DNA from: Aliiglaciecola sp. LCG003
GTDB lineage: Bacteria > Pseudomonadota > Gammaproteobacteria > Enterobacterales > Alteromonadaceae
Length of the DNA stretch: 64,000 bases
Assembly: GCF_030316135.1 (NCBI RefSeq)
Contig: NZ_CP128185.1
Span: 3,906,001-3,970,000 of the forward strand
Direction: 5' to 3'
Shown: positions 17,540-28,024 of the stretch, piece after piece
How positions within the stretch are numbered: the stretch's first letter is position 1
How the letters are laid out: the number at the start of each line of letters is the position of its first letter
The notes under the pieces: generated by a model
Seen by the model: only the letters and a program-made list of their open reading frames with translations
The model's database searches: none
Told to the model about the DNA's origin: nothing
Position numbers and translations under genes: made by a program

Positions 17540-18838
17540 TTAGCGAGTCCCATGAACGGATTGGTATAATGGCAAGTTGGCGATCCTGTCGTTAATCAGC
17601 TTAACCAGTGACAAATACTCGTCCCCCTCAACACTTAGATACTGAACCTCAAAAGCTTGCTTAGATAAGCCTTCGGGTAAATCGCTTATGTCTGGAAAAA
17701 AATCTTGCTCGTCAGTTATCTGAGATAATGTTCGTTGCACTGCATCGGCAGTGCCAATATCTGAGGCTACAATTGCAAACTCAATGCCTGCCAAGTCGGC
17801 AGCCAAATCTGCAAAACTGAAACCACTACCTCCTTTGCCTCTGTCCATGAGTTCTTTAAATTCACCAATCGCACTGCTAATACCTTGTTCAGATAAAATC
17901 TTAAGTGCTGCTGAGATGATAAAATGCTGAGTCAGATCTGACCGTTTTGCCAACATTGGCCGGTATTTTGGCATTACAACCTTACCCGCCATAGGTTGTA
18001 CATCGCCTACAAAATTGGCTAATCGATGATGTCCTGTATAGATGGCTAAGGCCAAAATAGCAGCTTCGTTTTCCTTATCAGCAGAGGAATTAACGCTCAG
18101 GTGCATGGCTTGGGCAAAAAGAGGTTGGATGAAGTCGGATAAGGATAACCCCAACGAGTGTTGCGGAATATCTAGCTCAGCAAGATAGGCCAAATAGTAG
18201 GCAACCTTTGCTCTTAACGCTTCATCCTCCACACCTGATAAGCCATTTTTGATCTGGTTAAGACTCATAAGGAAATCATGGATAGGGATTAATGTCACTT
18301 TAATGGCGTGATCTGACACCTCGATTTTTGACACCTGCGCAAGGGCTTTGTCACCAAGATCACTATGGGTACGCCAGTTCACTACGCTAATCAAAAGTGA
18401 CATTGCTAGATCACCCGATATAGGTAGATCTCCCAGCTTTACCTGTTGTAGTTGAATCTGATTGGCGGAAACAAGCTGCGCCGAAACATTAACGTATGCG
18501 TTAAACCAATCTACCGGTAACTTATAACTGGCCTTAATGGTTGATGTACCCGATTGAGTGTCTAATTCACCAGCAAAATTCGGCAATGCTCGCTGAATAA
18601 ATCCCACTACACTATTAACTTGCTGCTTTGAAAACTCAATCTCCTGTTCCACAAACCTATGGCGGGTTATTTGCTTGGCTTGTTGCAATAAAATTGCTAT
18701 AGAGTCCGCTTCATTAACCTGATGGTCAGCGGCTACAATCACTGTCGGCCGGGTTTCAATTACAGTAAATAGCACAGCTAAAAGCGATGCTAGTAATAGC
18801 AGAAAACTAATCGACAATATTCTTATTACTCTCAACAT
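17540..18838 (-). CDS. Large membrane-anchored protein of unknown function
   Basis: I cannot name a family. From the ATG at 18838 the protein has 432 residues (a TTG 6 codons earlier is also in frame). A single N-terminal hydrophobic segment (IRILSISFLLLLASLLAVLF) should anchor a periplasmic domain. The exported part has alternating strands in its first 160 residues (ASYKLPVDWFNAYVNVSAQL), then a helical region with a TGHHRLANFV motif. The SGFSFADLAADLAGIEFA stretch near residue 355 may be a hydrophobic patch. It is convergent with the small gene at 17144 and isolated from other minus-strand genes. Confidence 0.65.
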   Translation of the reverse strand: MLRVIRILSISFLLLLASLLAVLFTVIETRPTVIVAADHQVNEADSIAILLQQAKQITRHRFVEQEIEFSKQQVNSVVGFIQRALPNFAGELDTQSGTSTIKASYKLPVDWFNAYVNVSAQLVSANQIQLQQVKLGDLPISGDLAMSLLISVVNWRTHSDLGDKALAQVSKIEVSDHAIKVTLIPIHDFLMSLNQIKNGLSGVEDEALRAKVAYYLAYLAELDIPQHSLGLSLSDFIQPLFAQAMHLSVNSSADKENEAAILALAIYTGHHRLANFVGDVQPMAGKVVMPKYRPMLAKRSDLTQHFIISAALKILSEQGISSAIGEFKELMDRGKGGSGFSFADLAADLAGIEFAIVASDIGTADAVQRTLSQITDEQDFFPDISDLPEGLSKQAFEVQYLSVEGDEYLSLVKLINDRIANLPLYQSVHGTR

Positions 18839-19156
18839 TTCAATTACTGTGCTCAATTAGTCTGCGTTGCATAAATTCGTCACTTGGGGTCTAGTTATCC
18901 ACTGTATTTTTAACTGAGGACAATACTAAGCCATAGCCTTTGTTGCGCAAAGCGCTGTTTTAGTTTGCGACCTCAATAATGCTCATTTGATGGAAGTTTG
19001 TTGTTATCGACTTGTCGGAGTATTTTTAGCTTGCTTGTGATTTTTGCCATCCTTTGCTCAACATTATCCACAAAGCTAACAATTGGCCCTATTTAACCAT
19101 TGAAGATAAGCCCCATACGTGATCCAATAGGGTTTTACTTGCAGTACTGAAGCCAC
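18839..19156. other. Intergenic region between divergent genes, no gene seen
   Basis: These 318 bases separate the membrane-anchored protein gene from ampG, which are transcribed away from each other. They must hold both promoters. No convincing reading frame, hairpin or operator symmetry was picked out. Confidence 0.5.
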
Positions 19157-20518
19157 GTGAATAAAACCATCAAAGACACCTTGATGTGCTACAAAGACAA
19201 GCGCCTGTTATTTATTTTCTTATTTGGCGTAGCCAGCGGATTTCCGTGGGTGATGATCGGTTCAGCTTTATCTGCTTGGCTGCAAGAGTCAGGGCTTAGT
19301 CGCTCGTCCATCGGTCTCTTCGGCTCTATAACTGTTGCCTACACCATAAACTTTCTCTGGTCACCGTTACTGGACCGCGTCAAACCTCCGGTACTAGGCC
19401 AAAGACGAGGCTGGATTGTTAGCACCCAAGTTTGCATCGTCTTAGCCTGCATCGGATTAGCCGTAGTGCCGGTGCAACAAGAACTCTTTTTAGCCGGAAT
19501 CATCGGCTTTTCCATAGCCGTATTTTCGGCCACCCAGGATATCGCAATAGATGCCTATCGAGTGGATATCATTAAGCCCCATGAGAAAGACAAACTAGCT
19601 GCCGCTTCTGCGATGGCTACCGCCGGGTGGTGGACTGGATTTGGCGGGCTAGGCGCCATTCCTTTTTTCATTGCCGACTTGCCCAATTGGCAATGGTCCG
19701 AAATCTATTTCATTTTGGCAGGCATCATGGCAATGCTAATGCTTTTTGTCTTTCTGAGTGAAGAACCCGTCACAGACCGAGAGGCAAGGCAAGCTGCGGC
19801 AAGCGCCATGTACGCCAATGCTATGGTGGGGGATAGGCCTCTCAATCTAGGTGGAAAAATAGCGAATTGGCTGCTCGTCACTGTGGTTGAGCCGTTTCGC
19901 GATTTCTTTACCCGCAATACCTTTAAATTGGCCCTATCTATATTGCTATTCATCTTTTTGTTCAAAATAGGCGAGGCCTTTTTAGGCCGAATGAGCATAG
20001 TCTTCTATAAAGAATTAGGCTTTAGCAACAGTGATATTGGTAGTTATTCAAAACTGCTCAATTGGTGGGTCACCATTATATTTGCTGTCCTTGGTGGCAT
20101 GGTTAACATTCGCTTTGGGATTTATCGCGGCTTAATGATCGGTGGAATCGCCATGGCCACCAGTAACTTGATGTTTGCGATGATGTCGATTGTAGGCCCT
20201 GACAAGGCACTATTCGCCGCAACCGTCTTTGTAGATGGATTCACTGCGGCGTGGAGTTCAGTCGCGCTAGTCGCATTTATCTCACTGCTGTGTAATCAAG
20301 CTTTTTCAGCCTCCCAATACGCCCTGATGGCATCCTTAGGTGTTTTTGGCCGCACCCTAATGGCCTCTGGTAGCGGTTTTTTAGTGGATTGGATGGGGGG
20401 AAACTGGGCAGCCTTTTTCGTACTAACTGCGGTGATGGTGATCCCCAGTTTGATCTTCTTATGGACCTTAAAGGATCATATATACGCATTAGAACGTCGC
20501 GAGTATCCACAATCTTGA
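19157..20518 (+). CDS. ampG: AmpG-family muropeptide permease (MFS)
   Basis: AmpG imports anhydro-muropeptides released by lytic transglycosylases for cell-wall recycling, in the inner membrane. The 453-residue protein starts with GTG. It has 12 or more hydrophobic segments and typical AmpG features: KRLLFIFLFGVASGFPW near the N-terminus, LWSPLLDRVKPP, and FSATQDIAIDAYRVDII in the fourth to fifth segment region. A cytoplasmic loop of about 50 residues follows the sixth segment. E. coli AmpG has 491 residues, so the C-terminus here is a little short. A lytic transglycosylase (slt) lies in the same window but far away. Confidence 0.85.
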   Translation: MNKTIKDTLMCYKDKRLLFIFLFGVASGFPWVMIGSALSAWLQESGLSRSSIGLFGSITVAYTINFLWSPLLDRVKPPVLGQRRGWIVSTQVCIVLACIGLAVVPVQQELFLAGIIGFSIAVFSATQDIAIDAYRVDIIKPHEKDKLAAASAMATAGWWTGFGGLGAIPFFIADLPNWQWSEIYFILAGIMAMLMLFVFLSEEPVTDREARQAAASAMYANAMVGDRPLNLGGKIANWLLVTVVEPFRDFFTRNTFKLALSILLFIFLFKIGEAFLGRMSIVFYKELGFSNSDIGSYSKLLNWWVTIIFAVLGGMVNIRFGIYRGLMIGGIAMATSNLMFAMMSIVGPDKALFAATVFVDGFTAAWSSVALVAFISLLCNQAFSASQYALMASLGVFGRTLMASGSGFLVDWMGGNWAAFFVLTAVMVIPSLIFLWTLKDHIYALERREYPQS

Positions 20519-20566
20519 TTGCCAAAAAGGCACTGAGGACGCTTTACAATAGATGTTCAACCCCAG

Positions 20567-21544
20567 CTAACTTTCATTCGTTGGGGGTTTCTGATAGACC
20601 CGTAACTGATTACGGCCATTATTTTTAGCAATGTATAATGCCTGGTCAGCTTTTTCCAACCATGCCATATGATCAGGGTATTGCTTAGAGAAATCCGCTA
20701 AACCTAAACTTACCGTAAACGGAATTTCAGAGCCTTCATAATTGGGCAGCAAGTCTTCGCAGCCTGCTCGGATCCGCTCTGCAACAAACTGAGCACTGTC
20801 TGAATCAGTGTCCGGCAAGAGTACAACAAACTCTTCTCCTCCATAGCGTCCACAAATATCGGTCTCTCGTACCGTTTGTTTTATGACGTTGGCTAAGGTC
20901 TTTATAATGTAATCACCTGCAGGATGACCGTGGTTGTCATTGACCTTTTTAAAATGATCAATATCCAAAATAATCACGCTGCCGTTACTGCCACTGCGTA
21001 ATATACGTTTCTGTTCCTGGGCAAAGGTTTCTTCCCAGTACCTTCGGTTATAAACGCCTGTCAGGCCGTCAATACGACTAATCTGTTCAAGTTGCTCATT
21101 TAAAGCTTGTATGCCCTTTTTGTTAAGGGCTTCATCGGTAACGTCATAGACCACTAAACAAATTTGTTCGACCTCGCCCGCAGCGGATTTCAGTGGAAAC
21201 AAGGTAACATTTTGGTACATGAAATCTGAAGCTGAGGTGATAGGCCGACTGGTATCAAATTTAAACAGGTAAGGCCGTTGTTCCCAAATAATAAACGCCG
21301 GACTTTTAAGGTTAAACACCGGTTCGGTCTTGATGGTAAACCAGTCTTTATCAATCTCAGGGAAAAAACTGAAGATACTCTTACCTTCAATAGCGCTAGG
21401 TAAAATACCACTGTTGTTTTCCATAAACTGATTCCATGCTAGCACATGGAAATTGCGGTCCAACACTGTAATACCGACTTCAATCGAACCCAATAAGTTT
21501 AATTGTGAATGCAATGAGTTAATATCTGATAAATAATTTGTCAT
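20567..21544 (-). CDS. PAS-GGDEF diguanylate cyclase
   Basis: A soluble cyclic di-GMP synthase of 325 residues. The first 140 residues form a PAS domain (VGITVLDRNFHVLAWNQFM, GEVEQICLVVYDVTDEA), which may bind a ligand or partner. The GGDEF domain begins at RIDGLTGVYNRR and has GGEEF at 235-239 in the active site, a functional variant, with an intact I-site RETD at 226-229. There are no membrane segments. The gene starts 3 bases after the stop of the receiver/CheC gene, so the two are translated together and probably work in one pathway. Confidence 0.93.
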   Translation of the reverse strand: MTNYLSDINSLHSQLNLLGSIEVGITVLDRNFHVLAWNQFMENNSGILPSAIEGKSIFSFFPEIDKDWFTIKTEPVFNLKSPAFIIWEQRPYLFKFDTSRPITSASDFMYQNVTLFPLKSAAGEVEQICLVVYDVTDEALNKKGIQALNEQLEQISRIDGLTGVYNRRYWEETFAQEQKRILRSGSNGSVIILDIDHFKKVNDNHGHPAGDYIIKTLANVIKQTVRETDICGRYGGEEFVVLLPDTDSDSAQFVAERIRAGCEDLLPNYEGSEIPFTVSLGLADFSKQYPDHMAWLEKADQALYIAKNNGRNQLRVYQKPPTNES

Positions 21545-21547
21545 ACC

Positions 21548-22570
21548 TTAGGAAACTACCTTCACGAGTTTTTCAAACATCAAGTCTATGGACTTGTCAG
21601 GGAACAACAACAATAAATCAAAATTGATCGATTGACTCTTAATCGCATAGCCAATTTCAATTGCCAAGACTCTATTCCAACGGGACACATTTTTATTTAG
21701 TAGCTCATCCAATCCACAATGTTGCCCTAACACAATAGGATGATTGTGGGTAAAATTCACATTCAACTGCTCGGATAGTGCCACTAAACATGCGCTGGTG
21801 AGGATATTAGTGACGTCCATAAGGGCTTCCAGTTCTAACTGATCAGAAAACGCCTTATGTTTATAATTTAGCAGCTTAACCATGTTTGCAAAGTTGGAAT
21901 CATTGAAAATCAACAAAGCTTCGCCGCTTATTCCTGCACTGATAAAACCTTGAGAAATGGCGGAAACCCGATCACCTCCGCTAATTTCAGCAATGGCCAT
22001 ATGTAGCTCTGTGGTCTCGATCAAATTGACATTAGGGATAGGTAAATCGATAAATTCATTTAACAGGTGAGCGAGCTTTTCCCCAGCTTGTCCCATCGCT
22101 ATATTGGCCATCTCTCGATAGGCGTCAAGCTTCTCTGTTAAAGGATCGCTGTCCGTGTGCTGTATTGGTACCGACGATGAACGTTTCTCAGCACTTTTTT
22201 CACCTGAATAGAGACCATATTGCGTCAAAATAGTGGTTAACTTGTCGTTATCCACTGGTTTGCGGATAAAATCCAACGCTCCCATTTTAAGCATACGGGT
22301 GCGCGCTTCAGCCTGCACATCGCCAGACACCACTATGACCAATGTTGGTAAATCTTGGTCCTTAATGATTTGCATGGCCTGGTAACCATCCATCACGGGC
22401 ATATTAAGATCCAAAAACATTACGTCAGCTTTGCCTTGCTTGATCTGCTCTATCGCTTGTTGGCCATTTTCAGCAAAGCTCAGCTCTACTTTCCAACCAT
22501 CAGGTATTGACCGAGCCATCTGTTTTCTGGCGAAATTGGAGTCATCACAAATAAGCACTTTAGTAAGCAT
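21548..22570 (-). CDS. Response regulator with CheC-like phosphatase domain
   Basis: The 340-residue protein fuses a CheY-type receiver (residues 1-120) to a CheC/CheX-like domain (about 145-335). The receiver has the acidic pair D9-D10, the phosphoacceptor D54 in MFLDLNMPVMDG and K104 in RKPVD. The CheC-like part has two copies of the phosphatase motif: REMANIAMGQAGEKL (E153, N156) and LMDVTNILTSACL (D252, N255), the second with Asp for the usual Glu. CheC proteins dephosphorylate CheY-P, so self-dephosphorylation or action on another regulator is possible. The PAS-GGDEF gene follows after 3 bases and thyA precedes by 15. Confidence 0.9.
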   Translation of the reverse strand: MLTKVLICDDSNFARKQMARSIPDGWKVELSFAENGQQAIEQIKQGKADVMFLDLNMPVMDGYQAMQIIKDQDLPTLVIVVSGDVQAEARTRMLKMGALDFIRKPVDNDKLTTILTQYGLYSGEKSAEKRSSSVPIQHTDSDPLTEKLDAYREMANIAMGQAGEKLAHLLNEFIDLPIPNVNLIETTELHMAIAEISGGDRVSAISQGFISAGISGEALLIFNDSNFANMVKLLNYKHKAFSDQLELEALMDVTNILTSACLVALSEQLNVNFTHNHPIVLGQHCGLDELLNKNVSRWNRVLAIEIGYAIKSQSINFDLLLLFPDKSIDLMFEKLVKVVS

Positions 22571-22585
22571 GTAAACGCCCTTCAG

Positions 22586-23419
22586 TTATATAGCGACGGG
22601 GGCTTTAATATGGGGGTAAGCCTGATAATTGACTAACTCAAAATCATCAATAGTAAAATCAAACAACGATTTTATCTTAGGATTGAGCTTCATCTGGGGC
22701 AATGCATGAGGGGTCCGGCTTAGTTGCATTTCGGCTTGTTCGAGGTGATTTGTGTAGAGATGAGCGTCCCCGAAAGTATGCACAAAATCGCCTAGTTGAA
22801 GATTACACACCTGTGCCACCATCATGGTTAATAATGCATAGCTAGCAATGTTAAATGGAACACCTAGAAAAATATCACCACTGCGCTGATAGAGCTGGCA
22901 GGACAACTTGTTATCGATTACGTAGAACTGAAACATGGTATGGCAAGGCGGTAATGCCTGCTTACCGGCCGCCGCATTTTCCTTAGGTGATATTGATGAA
23001 TCTGGCAATACAGTAGGATTCCAAGCACTAAGTAACAGCCGACGGGAGTCTGGATTAGTTTTGATTTGCTGCAACAGCTCAACCAATTGATCAACGACTT
23101 CACCATTGGCACCTTCCCAACTACGCCATTGCTTACCATATACTGGCCCCAATTCGCCGTCATCGGTGGCCCATTCATCCCAGATGCTCACACCATTTTG
23201 TTTTAAATAAGCAATATTAGTCTCGCCCTTTATAAACCATAATAGTTCGTGAATTATCGAACGAAGGTGACACTTTTTGGTGGTGATCAGCGGGAAGCCT
23301 TGAGCCAAATCAAAGCGCATTTGATAACCGAAGATACTCAGTGTTCCCGTGCCAGTGCGATCTTCTTTTTTTGTCCCGTTTTCAAGCACATGGCGCATTA
23401 AATCAAGATATTGTCGCAT
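22586..23419 (-). CDS. thyA: Thymidylate synthase
   Basis: ThyA converts dUMP to dTMP with methylene-tetrahydrofolate, in the cytoplasm. The 277-residue protein is 13 longer than the E. coli enzyme. The extra residues (about 141-154, [14 protein letters not shown]) sit just before the catalytic loop [11 protein letters not shown], with the nucleophile at C159. Other family motifs are intact: [48 protein letters not shown]. It abuts lgt without a gap, the same order as in E. coli (lgt-thyA). folA lies elsewhere in this window. Confidence 0.96.
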   Translation of the reverse strand: MRQYLDLMRHVLENGTKKEDRTGTGTLSIFGYQMRFDLAQGFPLITTKKCHLRSIIHELLWFIKGETNIAYLKQNGVSIWDEWATDDGELGPVYGKQWRSWEGANGEVVDQLVELLQQIKTNPDSRRLLLSAWNPTVLPDSSISPKENAAAGKQALPPCHTMFQFYVIDNKLSCQLYQRSGDIFLGVPFNIASYALLTMMVAQVCNLQLGDFVHTFGDAHLYTNHLEQAEMQLSRTPHALPQMKLNPKIKSLFDFTIDDFELVNYQAYPHIKAPVAI

Positions 23420-24250
23420 TTAGGCTTTCCCTGCTTTTTTTTGTTTAAGGGGTTGAGGTGTATAGATTACATGCCGTTTATAGGCCCAAACCATCAAGCC
23501 CAAACCGCCTATAATCATCGGCAAAGATAATATTTGTCCGCGGCTGAATAATCCTAGATAAAGATCTAAATGGCTGTCCCATTGGCGGAAAAATTCAATG
23601 AAAAAGCGGAAGCAACCATAGCCCATTAAAAAAGCACCACTGAGTGCACCTATTGGCCTTGGCTTTTTCGAATATAGCCAAAGTATAACGAACAGTGCAA
23701 GCCCTTCTAAGGCAAATTCATATAACTGCGAGGGATGACGAGGCTCTGGCCCTGCATTGGGGAAAATGATAGCCCAAGGCACATCTGACGTTCTTCCCCA
23801 TAATTCAGAATTGATGAAATTACCAATCCGCCCCGCCCCTAAACCAATAGGAACCAAGGGTGCAACAAAATCGCCAACTACTAGGAATGGGACTTTTAAG
23901 CGACGTGCACTTAGCCACAACGCAAGCACTACACCGAGTAATCCGCCATGGAAGGACATTCCGCCTTCATTGATTCTAAATAAATACATAGGGTCGGCTA
24001 AAAACTCGGAGAATTGGTAAAACAACACATAGCCTATTCGGCCACCAAGGATCACTCCCATAAAGCCCCAAAAAAGCATATCGCTTAATTGATCCTTACT
24101 CCAACCGACGCGGTCGATACGCCGATTGGCTAACCACCAAGCTGCCACAAATCCAATTAGATACATCATACCGTACCATTTCGGACTGATTATCCCCCAG
24201 TCAAATATTGCAGGATTAATTTCTGGGAGGGTGTAATGGCCGTTCGACAT
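23420..24250 (-). CDS. lgt: Prolipoprotein diacylglyceryl transferase
   Basis: Lgt transfers diacylglycerol from phosphatidylglycerol to the lipobox cysteine, the first step of lipoprotein maturation, in the inner membrane. The 276-residue protein has about seven membrane segments. It shows the Lgt signature [18 protein letters not shown] (about 136-153) and the essential histidine H101 in [11 protein letters not shown]. It lies between thyA (no gap) and the TSUP permease (8 bases). Several probable clients are in this window, such as the TRAP receptor and the PA2778-like peptidase. Confidence 0.96.
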   Translation of the reverse strand: MSNGHYTLPEINPAIFDWGIISPKWYGMMYLIGFVAAWWLANRRIDRVGWSKDQLSDMLFWGFMGVILGGRIGYVLFYQFSEFLADPMYLFRINEGGMSFHGGLLGVVLALWLSARRLKVPFLVVGDFVAPLVPIGLGAGRIGNFINSELWGRTSDVPWAIIFPNAGPEPRHPSQLYEFALEGLALFVILWLYSKKPRPIGALSGAFLMGYGCFRFFIEFFRQWDSHLDLYLGLFSRGQILSLPMIIGGLGLMVWAYKRHVIYTPQPLKQKKAGKA

Positions 24251-24258
24251 AATTATTT

Positions 24259-25059
24259 CTATCCTAGTAACATACGCAAGCTGACCAATATCAGAAAACC
24301 TGCAAATATTTGTTTTAATTTTTGTGTATCGAGCCGATGGCTTATTTTAGCCCCGACCCGTGCAGTAAATACAGACGTAATCACAATTCCGATTGCGGCT
24401 GGTAAGTATACGTATCCCACTGCTCCTTGGGGTAATCCATGCAACGACCAGCCCGCCACGACAAAACTGGCAGAGCCAAACACGGCAATGACTAAACCAC
24501 AAAATGCTGCACAACCTATGGCATGTTTGATATTAATCCTGTACCAAACCAGAGCAGGTACCATTAATGCTCCTCCGCCAATGCCCATAAATGCTGAGAC
24601 AATTCCAGTGACAAATCCAATCACTAACAGCGTAGGCTTGGAGATCTGTTTATCCGACGTTTTGGGGTGCATAAATATCATCTGAGCGGCAATCGCGAAA
24701 ACCAGTATGGCAAAAATCATTTTTAATTGCTGGGCAGCAATACTGGTCGCTATTAGAGGGCCAATTAAGGCCCCTCCCGCAATACCTAAGGCCGTCCAAA
24801 TCACAATAGGAGGCTGGATATGACCCAATTTAAAATGTGCATACGCTGAAGAAAAGCCGGTCAACACTATGGTTGATAATGACGTAGCTATCGCCATTGG
24901 CATTGCTGTGGCAAGTGACATGCCTAAGTGTTCCACGAATATATACAGTAAAGCTGGCACTATAATAAGGCCGCCGCCAATACCTAACAGGCCGGCCAGT
25001 AGCCCCACCACCAAACCCAATGCCAGATATATGATAAAAAATGTGGACGGCTCAAACAA
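24259..25059 (-). CDS. TSUP family permease (TauE/SafE, YfcA-like)
   Basis: The 266-residue membrane protein belongs to the sulfite exporter TauE/SafE family. Two internal repeats are visible, each opening with a glycine-rich motif ([19 protein letters not shown] near residue 20 and [19 protein letters not shown] near 155). About eight segments span the membrane. Substrates in this family include sulfonates, sulfite and other organic anions, and none can be assigned here. The gene sits inside the rppH-ptsP-lgt-thyA run, abutting ptsP. Confidence 0.9.
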   Translation of the reverse strand: MFEPSTFFIIYLALGLVVGLLAGLLGIGGGLIIVPALLYIFVEHLGMSLATAMPMAIATSLSTIVLTGFSSAYAHFKLGHIQPPIVIWTALGIAGGALIGPLIATSIAAQQLKMIFAILVFAIAAQMIFMHPKTSDKQISKPTLLVIGFVTGIVSAFMGIGGGALMVPALVWYRINIKHAIGCAAFCGLVIAVFGSASFVVAGWSLHGLPQGAVGYVYLPAAIGIVITSVFTARVGAKISHRLDTQKLKQIFAGFLILVSLRMLLG

Positions 25060-27348
25060 CTAAATACCTGCCCTAACCAATCCACCCAAGCCTATGGATT
25101 CGAGGTAAAAATTCAACTCTTCTTTGACTTGAGCTGGGGTTTCACAGGTAAGTACTGTTTTTAGCAATAGCTTAGATTGGGCTAAGGTGACACTGCGGAT
25201 CACCCACTTCACTTTCAGCAAGTTGTGGCTATTCATACTCAGTTTGGTGTATCCCATCGCCATTAACAATATTGCGCCGCCCGGCTCTCCCGCCATCTCG
25301 CCGCATACGGTAATAGGTACTCGGTACTGATCGGCCTGTTCAACTATTGTTCGTAGAGCACATAATACTGCGGGATGATAACTATCGTAGAGGCCCGACA
25401 CTCTTGCATTATTGCGATCTACCGCCAACAGATACTGGGTTAAGTCATTGCTACCTACTGAGAAGAAATCCACTTTTTCGGCCAACTGTGGAATCTGGTA
25501 AAGCACTGCAGGTACTTCCAACATCACGCCGATTTTAGGCATTTCAAGTAAAATACCATCATCTCTCACCTCTTCAGAGACTTCGTGAAAAGCTTGCCGG
25601 ATCAATCGTTGGCATTCACTTACTTCAGTAACTGTGGTGATCATTGGCAACATGATATGCAAATTACCTATGCCAATGTTGGCCCGCAACATTGCACGTA
25701 TCTGAACCAGGAATATCTCCGGGTGATCGAGTGTCAATCTAACCCCACGCCAGCCCAAAAATGGATTTTCTTCATTGATGGGAAAATACGGCAAGGGCTT
25801 ATCGCCGCCGACATCCAGTGTCCGCATAGTAATGGGTTTATCGGGGGCAGACTCCAGCATTTGTCGATACAATTGCATTTGTTCATGCTCAGATGGAAAT
25901 CGCTCTCTGAGCATAAAAGGCACCTCAGTGCGATACAATCCAACTCCTTCACTGTGTGTGAAGTTAGTGTTTTCCATCTCAGCTGATAAGCCGGCGTTGA
26001 TAAACAACCCCATGGGATGTGAGTCTTGGGTTACACAAGGCAAGTGGGCCTGTTCAAGCACCAAATCTGACAACTGTTGTTCTTCAATCACTAACTGGGT
26101 GAATTCTTTACAGACACTCTTTGATGGTGACACTATGACTTCGCCAGAATAACCATCAATTAGCAACTCTTTGCCATCCAATAAAGATAGGGGTGCATCG
26201 GATAGGCCCATTACGGCAGGTAAGCCCATCGCCCGAGCCAGAATAGCTGCGTGGGAATTATTCGAACCACGCACCGAAATAATGCCCCGTAACTGTAGCG
26301 TAGAATATTCAGCCAACATGGTTGCGGTCACTTCTTCGGCCACTAAAATCGCATCTTTATCTTTATCGATTTGTCGCAAAGAAGGGCTTTCTGTACCCAA
26401 GATGTTAGCAAGGATCCGATTGGATAAATCTTCTATATCCACCGCCCTTTCTTGCATGTAAGGGTCACTCATACTACGAAATTGCTGAATATAATTCTCA
26501 ACTACAAACTTCAGACTACTTGCCGCATCCCATCCTTCACGAATGCGCGCTTCAACTTCATGGCCTAAACTGTTGGCATCGAGTAAATGGCTGTATATTT
26601 GGAAAATAGCCTGAACATCTTCGGGAACTTGCCCCGCTACCCGTTGCGACAACTCGTCAACTTGTCCACGAGTCACGCCAACCGCGGCACGATACCGACT
26701 AATTTCTTTATCTTTTTCTACAGAACGCTTGGCAACCTGGCTGCCAAGACTAACTTTGAAATCAGGCACAAAACCGATGCCCATGCCTAATCCAGCGGAA
26801 CCGGGAACCCCTGAAATTTTACGTTGCCATTTATTGCGATTATTGTCGTCTACAAAGGACAAGAATCCTCGGGTTTCTGCATGCACTATTTCAAGTGCAA
26901 TCTGGGTGGCTAGGGTAACTAAAAACGCTTCTTCATCTTCACTAAAACGCCGCTTTTTTTTCTGTTGGAGGGTGAGTACTCCCAACACTTTTCGTTGGTG
27001 AATAATCGGTGCACCTAGAAAAGCATGGTACTTTTCTTCCTTTACTTCAGGATAATGCTTAAATCGCGGGTGTGCTTGGGCATCAACAATATTAAGGGGC
27101 TCTTCTCGTTGACCAATGAGACCAATTAAGCCTTCGGAAAAACCGATAGCAACTTTTCCAACAGCGGTATTATCAAGACCATCGGTAGCCATTAATAAGA
27201 AATGCTGTTTCTCATAGTCGGCAAGGTATACGGAGCTGGAGTCAACCCCTAGCGACTGCTTTAAACTGCTTGTCAGATGTGCCAGCGCCTCCTCCAAAAT
27301 GGGGATTTTACTGACCTCCTGTACAATGCGTTTTAACGTAGTTAGCAT
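25060..27348 (-). CDS. ptsP: PTS-Ntr enzyme I (phosphoenolpyruvate-protein phosphotransferase PtsP)
   Basis: PtsP takes phosphate from phosphoenolpyruvate and passes it to NPr (PtsO), feeding the nitrogen-related PTS that regulates potassium and nitrogen metabolism. The 762 residues hold an N-terminal GAF domain (about 1-160), then an enzyme I unit. The phospho-histidine lies in RGSNNSHAAILARAMG (about residue 361). The C-terminal PEP-binding barrel has EGVGLYRTEVPFM, MRTLDVGGDKPLPYF, SVGSNDLTQYLLAVDRNN and the active-site cysteine in TVCGEMAGEPG. It is 6 bases from rppH and abuts the TSUP gene, matching the conserved rppH-ptsP order of E. coli. Confidence 0.96.
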   Translation of the reverse strand: MLTTLKRIVQEVSKIPILEEALAHLTSSLKQSLGVDSSSVYLADYEKQHFLLMATDGLDNTAVGKVAIGFSEGLIGLIGQREEPLNIVDAQAHPRFKHYPEVKEEKYHAFLGAPIIHQRKVLGVLTLQQKKKRRFSEDEEAFLVTLATQIALEIVHAETRGFLSFVDDNNRNKWQRKISGVPGSAGLGMGIGFVPDFKVSLGSQVAKRSVEKDKEISRYRAAVGVTRGQVDELSQRVAGQVPEDVQAIFQIYSHLLDANSLGHEVEARIREGWDAASSLKFVVENYIQQFRSMSDPYMQERAVDIEDLSNRILANILGTESPSLRQIDKDKDAILVAEEVTATMLAEYSTLQLRGIISVRGSNNSHAAILARAMGLPAVMGLSDAPLSLLDGKELLIDGYSGEVIVSPSKSVCKEFTQLVIEEQQLSDLVLEQAHLPCVTQDSHPMGLFINAGLSAEMENTNFTHSEGVGLYRTEVPFMLRERFPSEHEQMQLYRQMLESAPDKPITMRTLDVGGDKPLPYFPINEENPFLGWRGVRLTLDHPEIFLVQIRAMLRANIGIGNLHIMLPMITTVTEVSECQRLIRQAFHEVSEEVRDDGILLEMPKIGVMLEVPAVLYQIPQLAEKVDFFSVGSNDLTQYLLAVDRNNARVSGLYDSYHPAVLCALRTIVEQADQYRVPITVCGEMAGEPGGAILLMAMGYTKLSMNSHNLLKVKWVIRSVTLAQSKLLLKTVLTCETPAQVKEELNFYLESIGLGGLVRAGI

Positions 27349-27354
27349 GGCTTC

Positions 27355-27891
27355 CTATGATTGTCTTCTGCGACGACGACTCCGATTAGACGGTTGAGAT
27401 TGCTGAGATTTAAAGTTGGCTGGCATAGCAAAAGGCACAAACTCTTTCATGACTCGTCGATAAACTTCCCGTTTAAACGACACCACATTACGCACTGGGT
27501 ACCAAAAGCTCACCCAGCGCCAGTCATCAAATTCAGGGTGCCCTGAACTTAGCACGTTCACATCCGTCTCTTTGCATTCAAGCTGCAATAAAAACCATTT
27601 TTGTTTTTGGCCAATGCAAACGGGATCACTCCCCTGACGTATAAGACGTTTAGGAAGTTTGTATCTGACCCAATTTTTGGTGACGCCTAGTATTTTTACG
27701 TGTTCTGGATGTAGCCCTACTTCCTCATTAAGTTCTCTGTACATTGCTTGTTCAGCAGTTTCACCTTGATCTATTCCGCCTTGTGGAAACTGCCATGAAT
27801 GTTGCCCATAGCGCTTTGCCCAAAATACTTGCCCCATTTTATTGCAAATCACTATACCGACATTCGCGCGGAAACCTTCGGTATCAATCAC
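27355..27891 (-). CDS. rppH: RNA pyrophosphohydrolase RppH (Nudix)
   Basis: RppH removes pyrophosphate from the 5' end of transcripts, which starts RNase E-dependent decay. The 178-residue protein carries a complete Nudix box at residues 38-60 ([20 protein letters not shown]) preceded by [10 protein letters not shown]. The start [15 protein letters not shown] is the canonical N-terminus of the family. The C-terminal tail is Ser/Arg-rich (SRRRRRQS). It heads the minus-strand run rppH-ptsP-TSUP-lgt-thyA and is divergent from mutH, as in related gammaproteobacteria. Confidence 0.96.
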   Translation of the reverse strand: MIDTEGFRANVGIVICNKMGQVFWAKRYGQHSWQFPQGGIDQGETAEQAMYRELNEEVGLHPEHVKILGVTKNWVRYKLPKRLIRQGSDPVCIGQKQKWFLLQLECKETDVNVLSSGHPEFDDWRWVSFWYPVRNVVSFKREVYRRVMKEFVPFAMPANFKSQQSQPSNRSRRRRRQS

Positions 27892-28024
27892 TTTGACTCC
27901 CGGGGGGATTGATTTCTTTTATATTTCCCCATTCTTCCATAAACTAGGGATCAAGCAAAGCAATATAATCTCGATGAATATTTCATTGTCACCCTAATAA
28001 ATTAAAATACCCTAAAGGTTCCCT

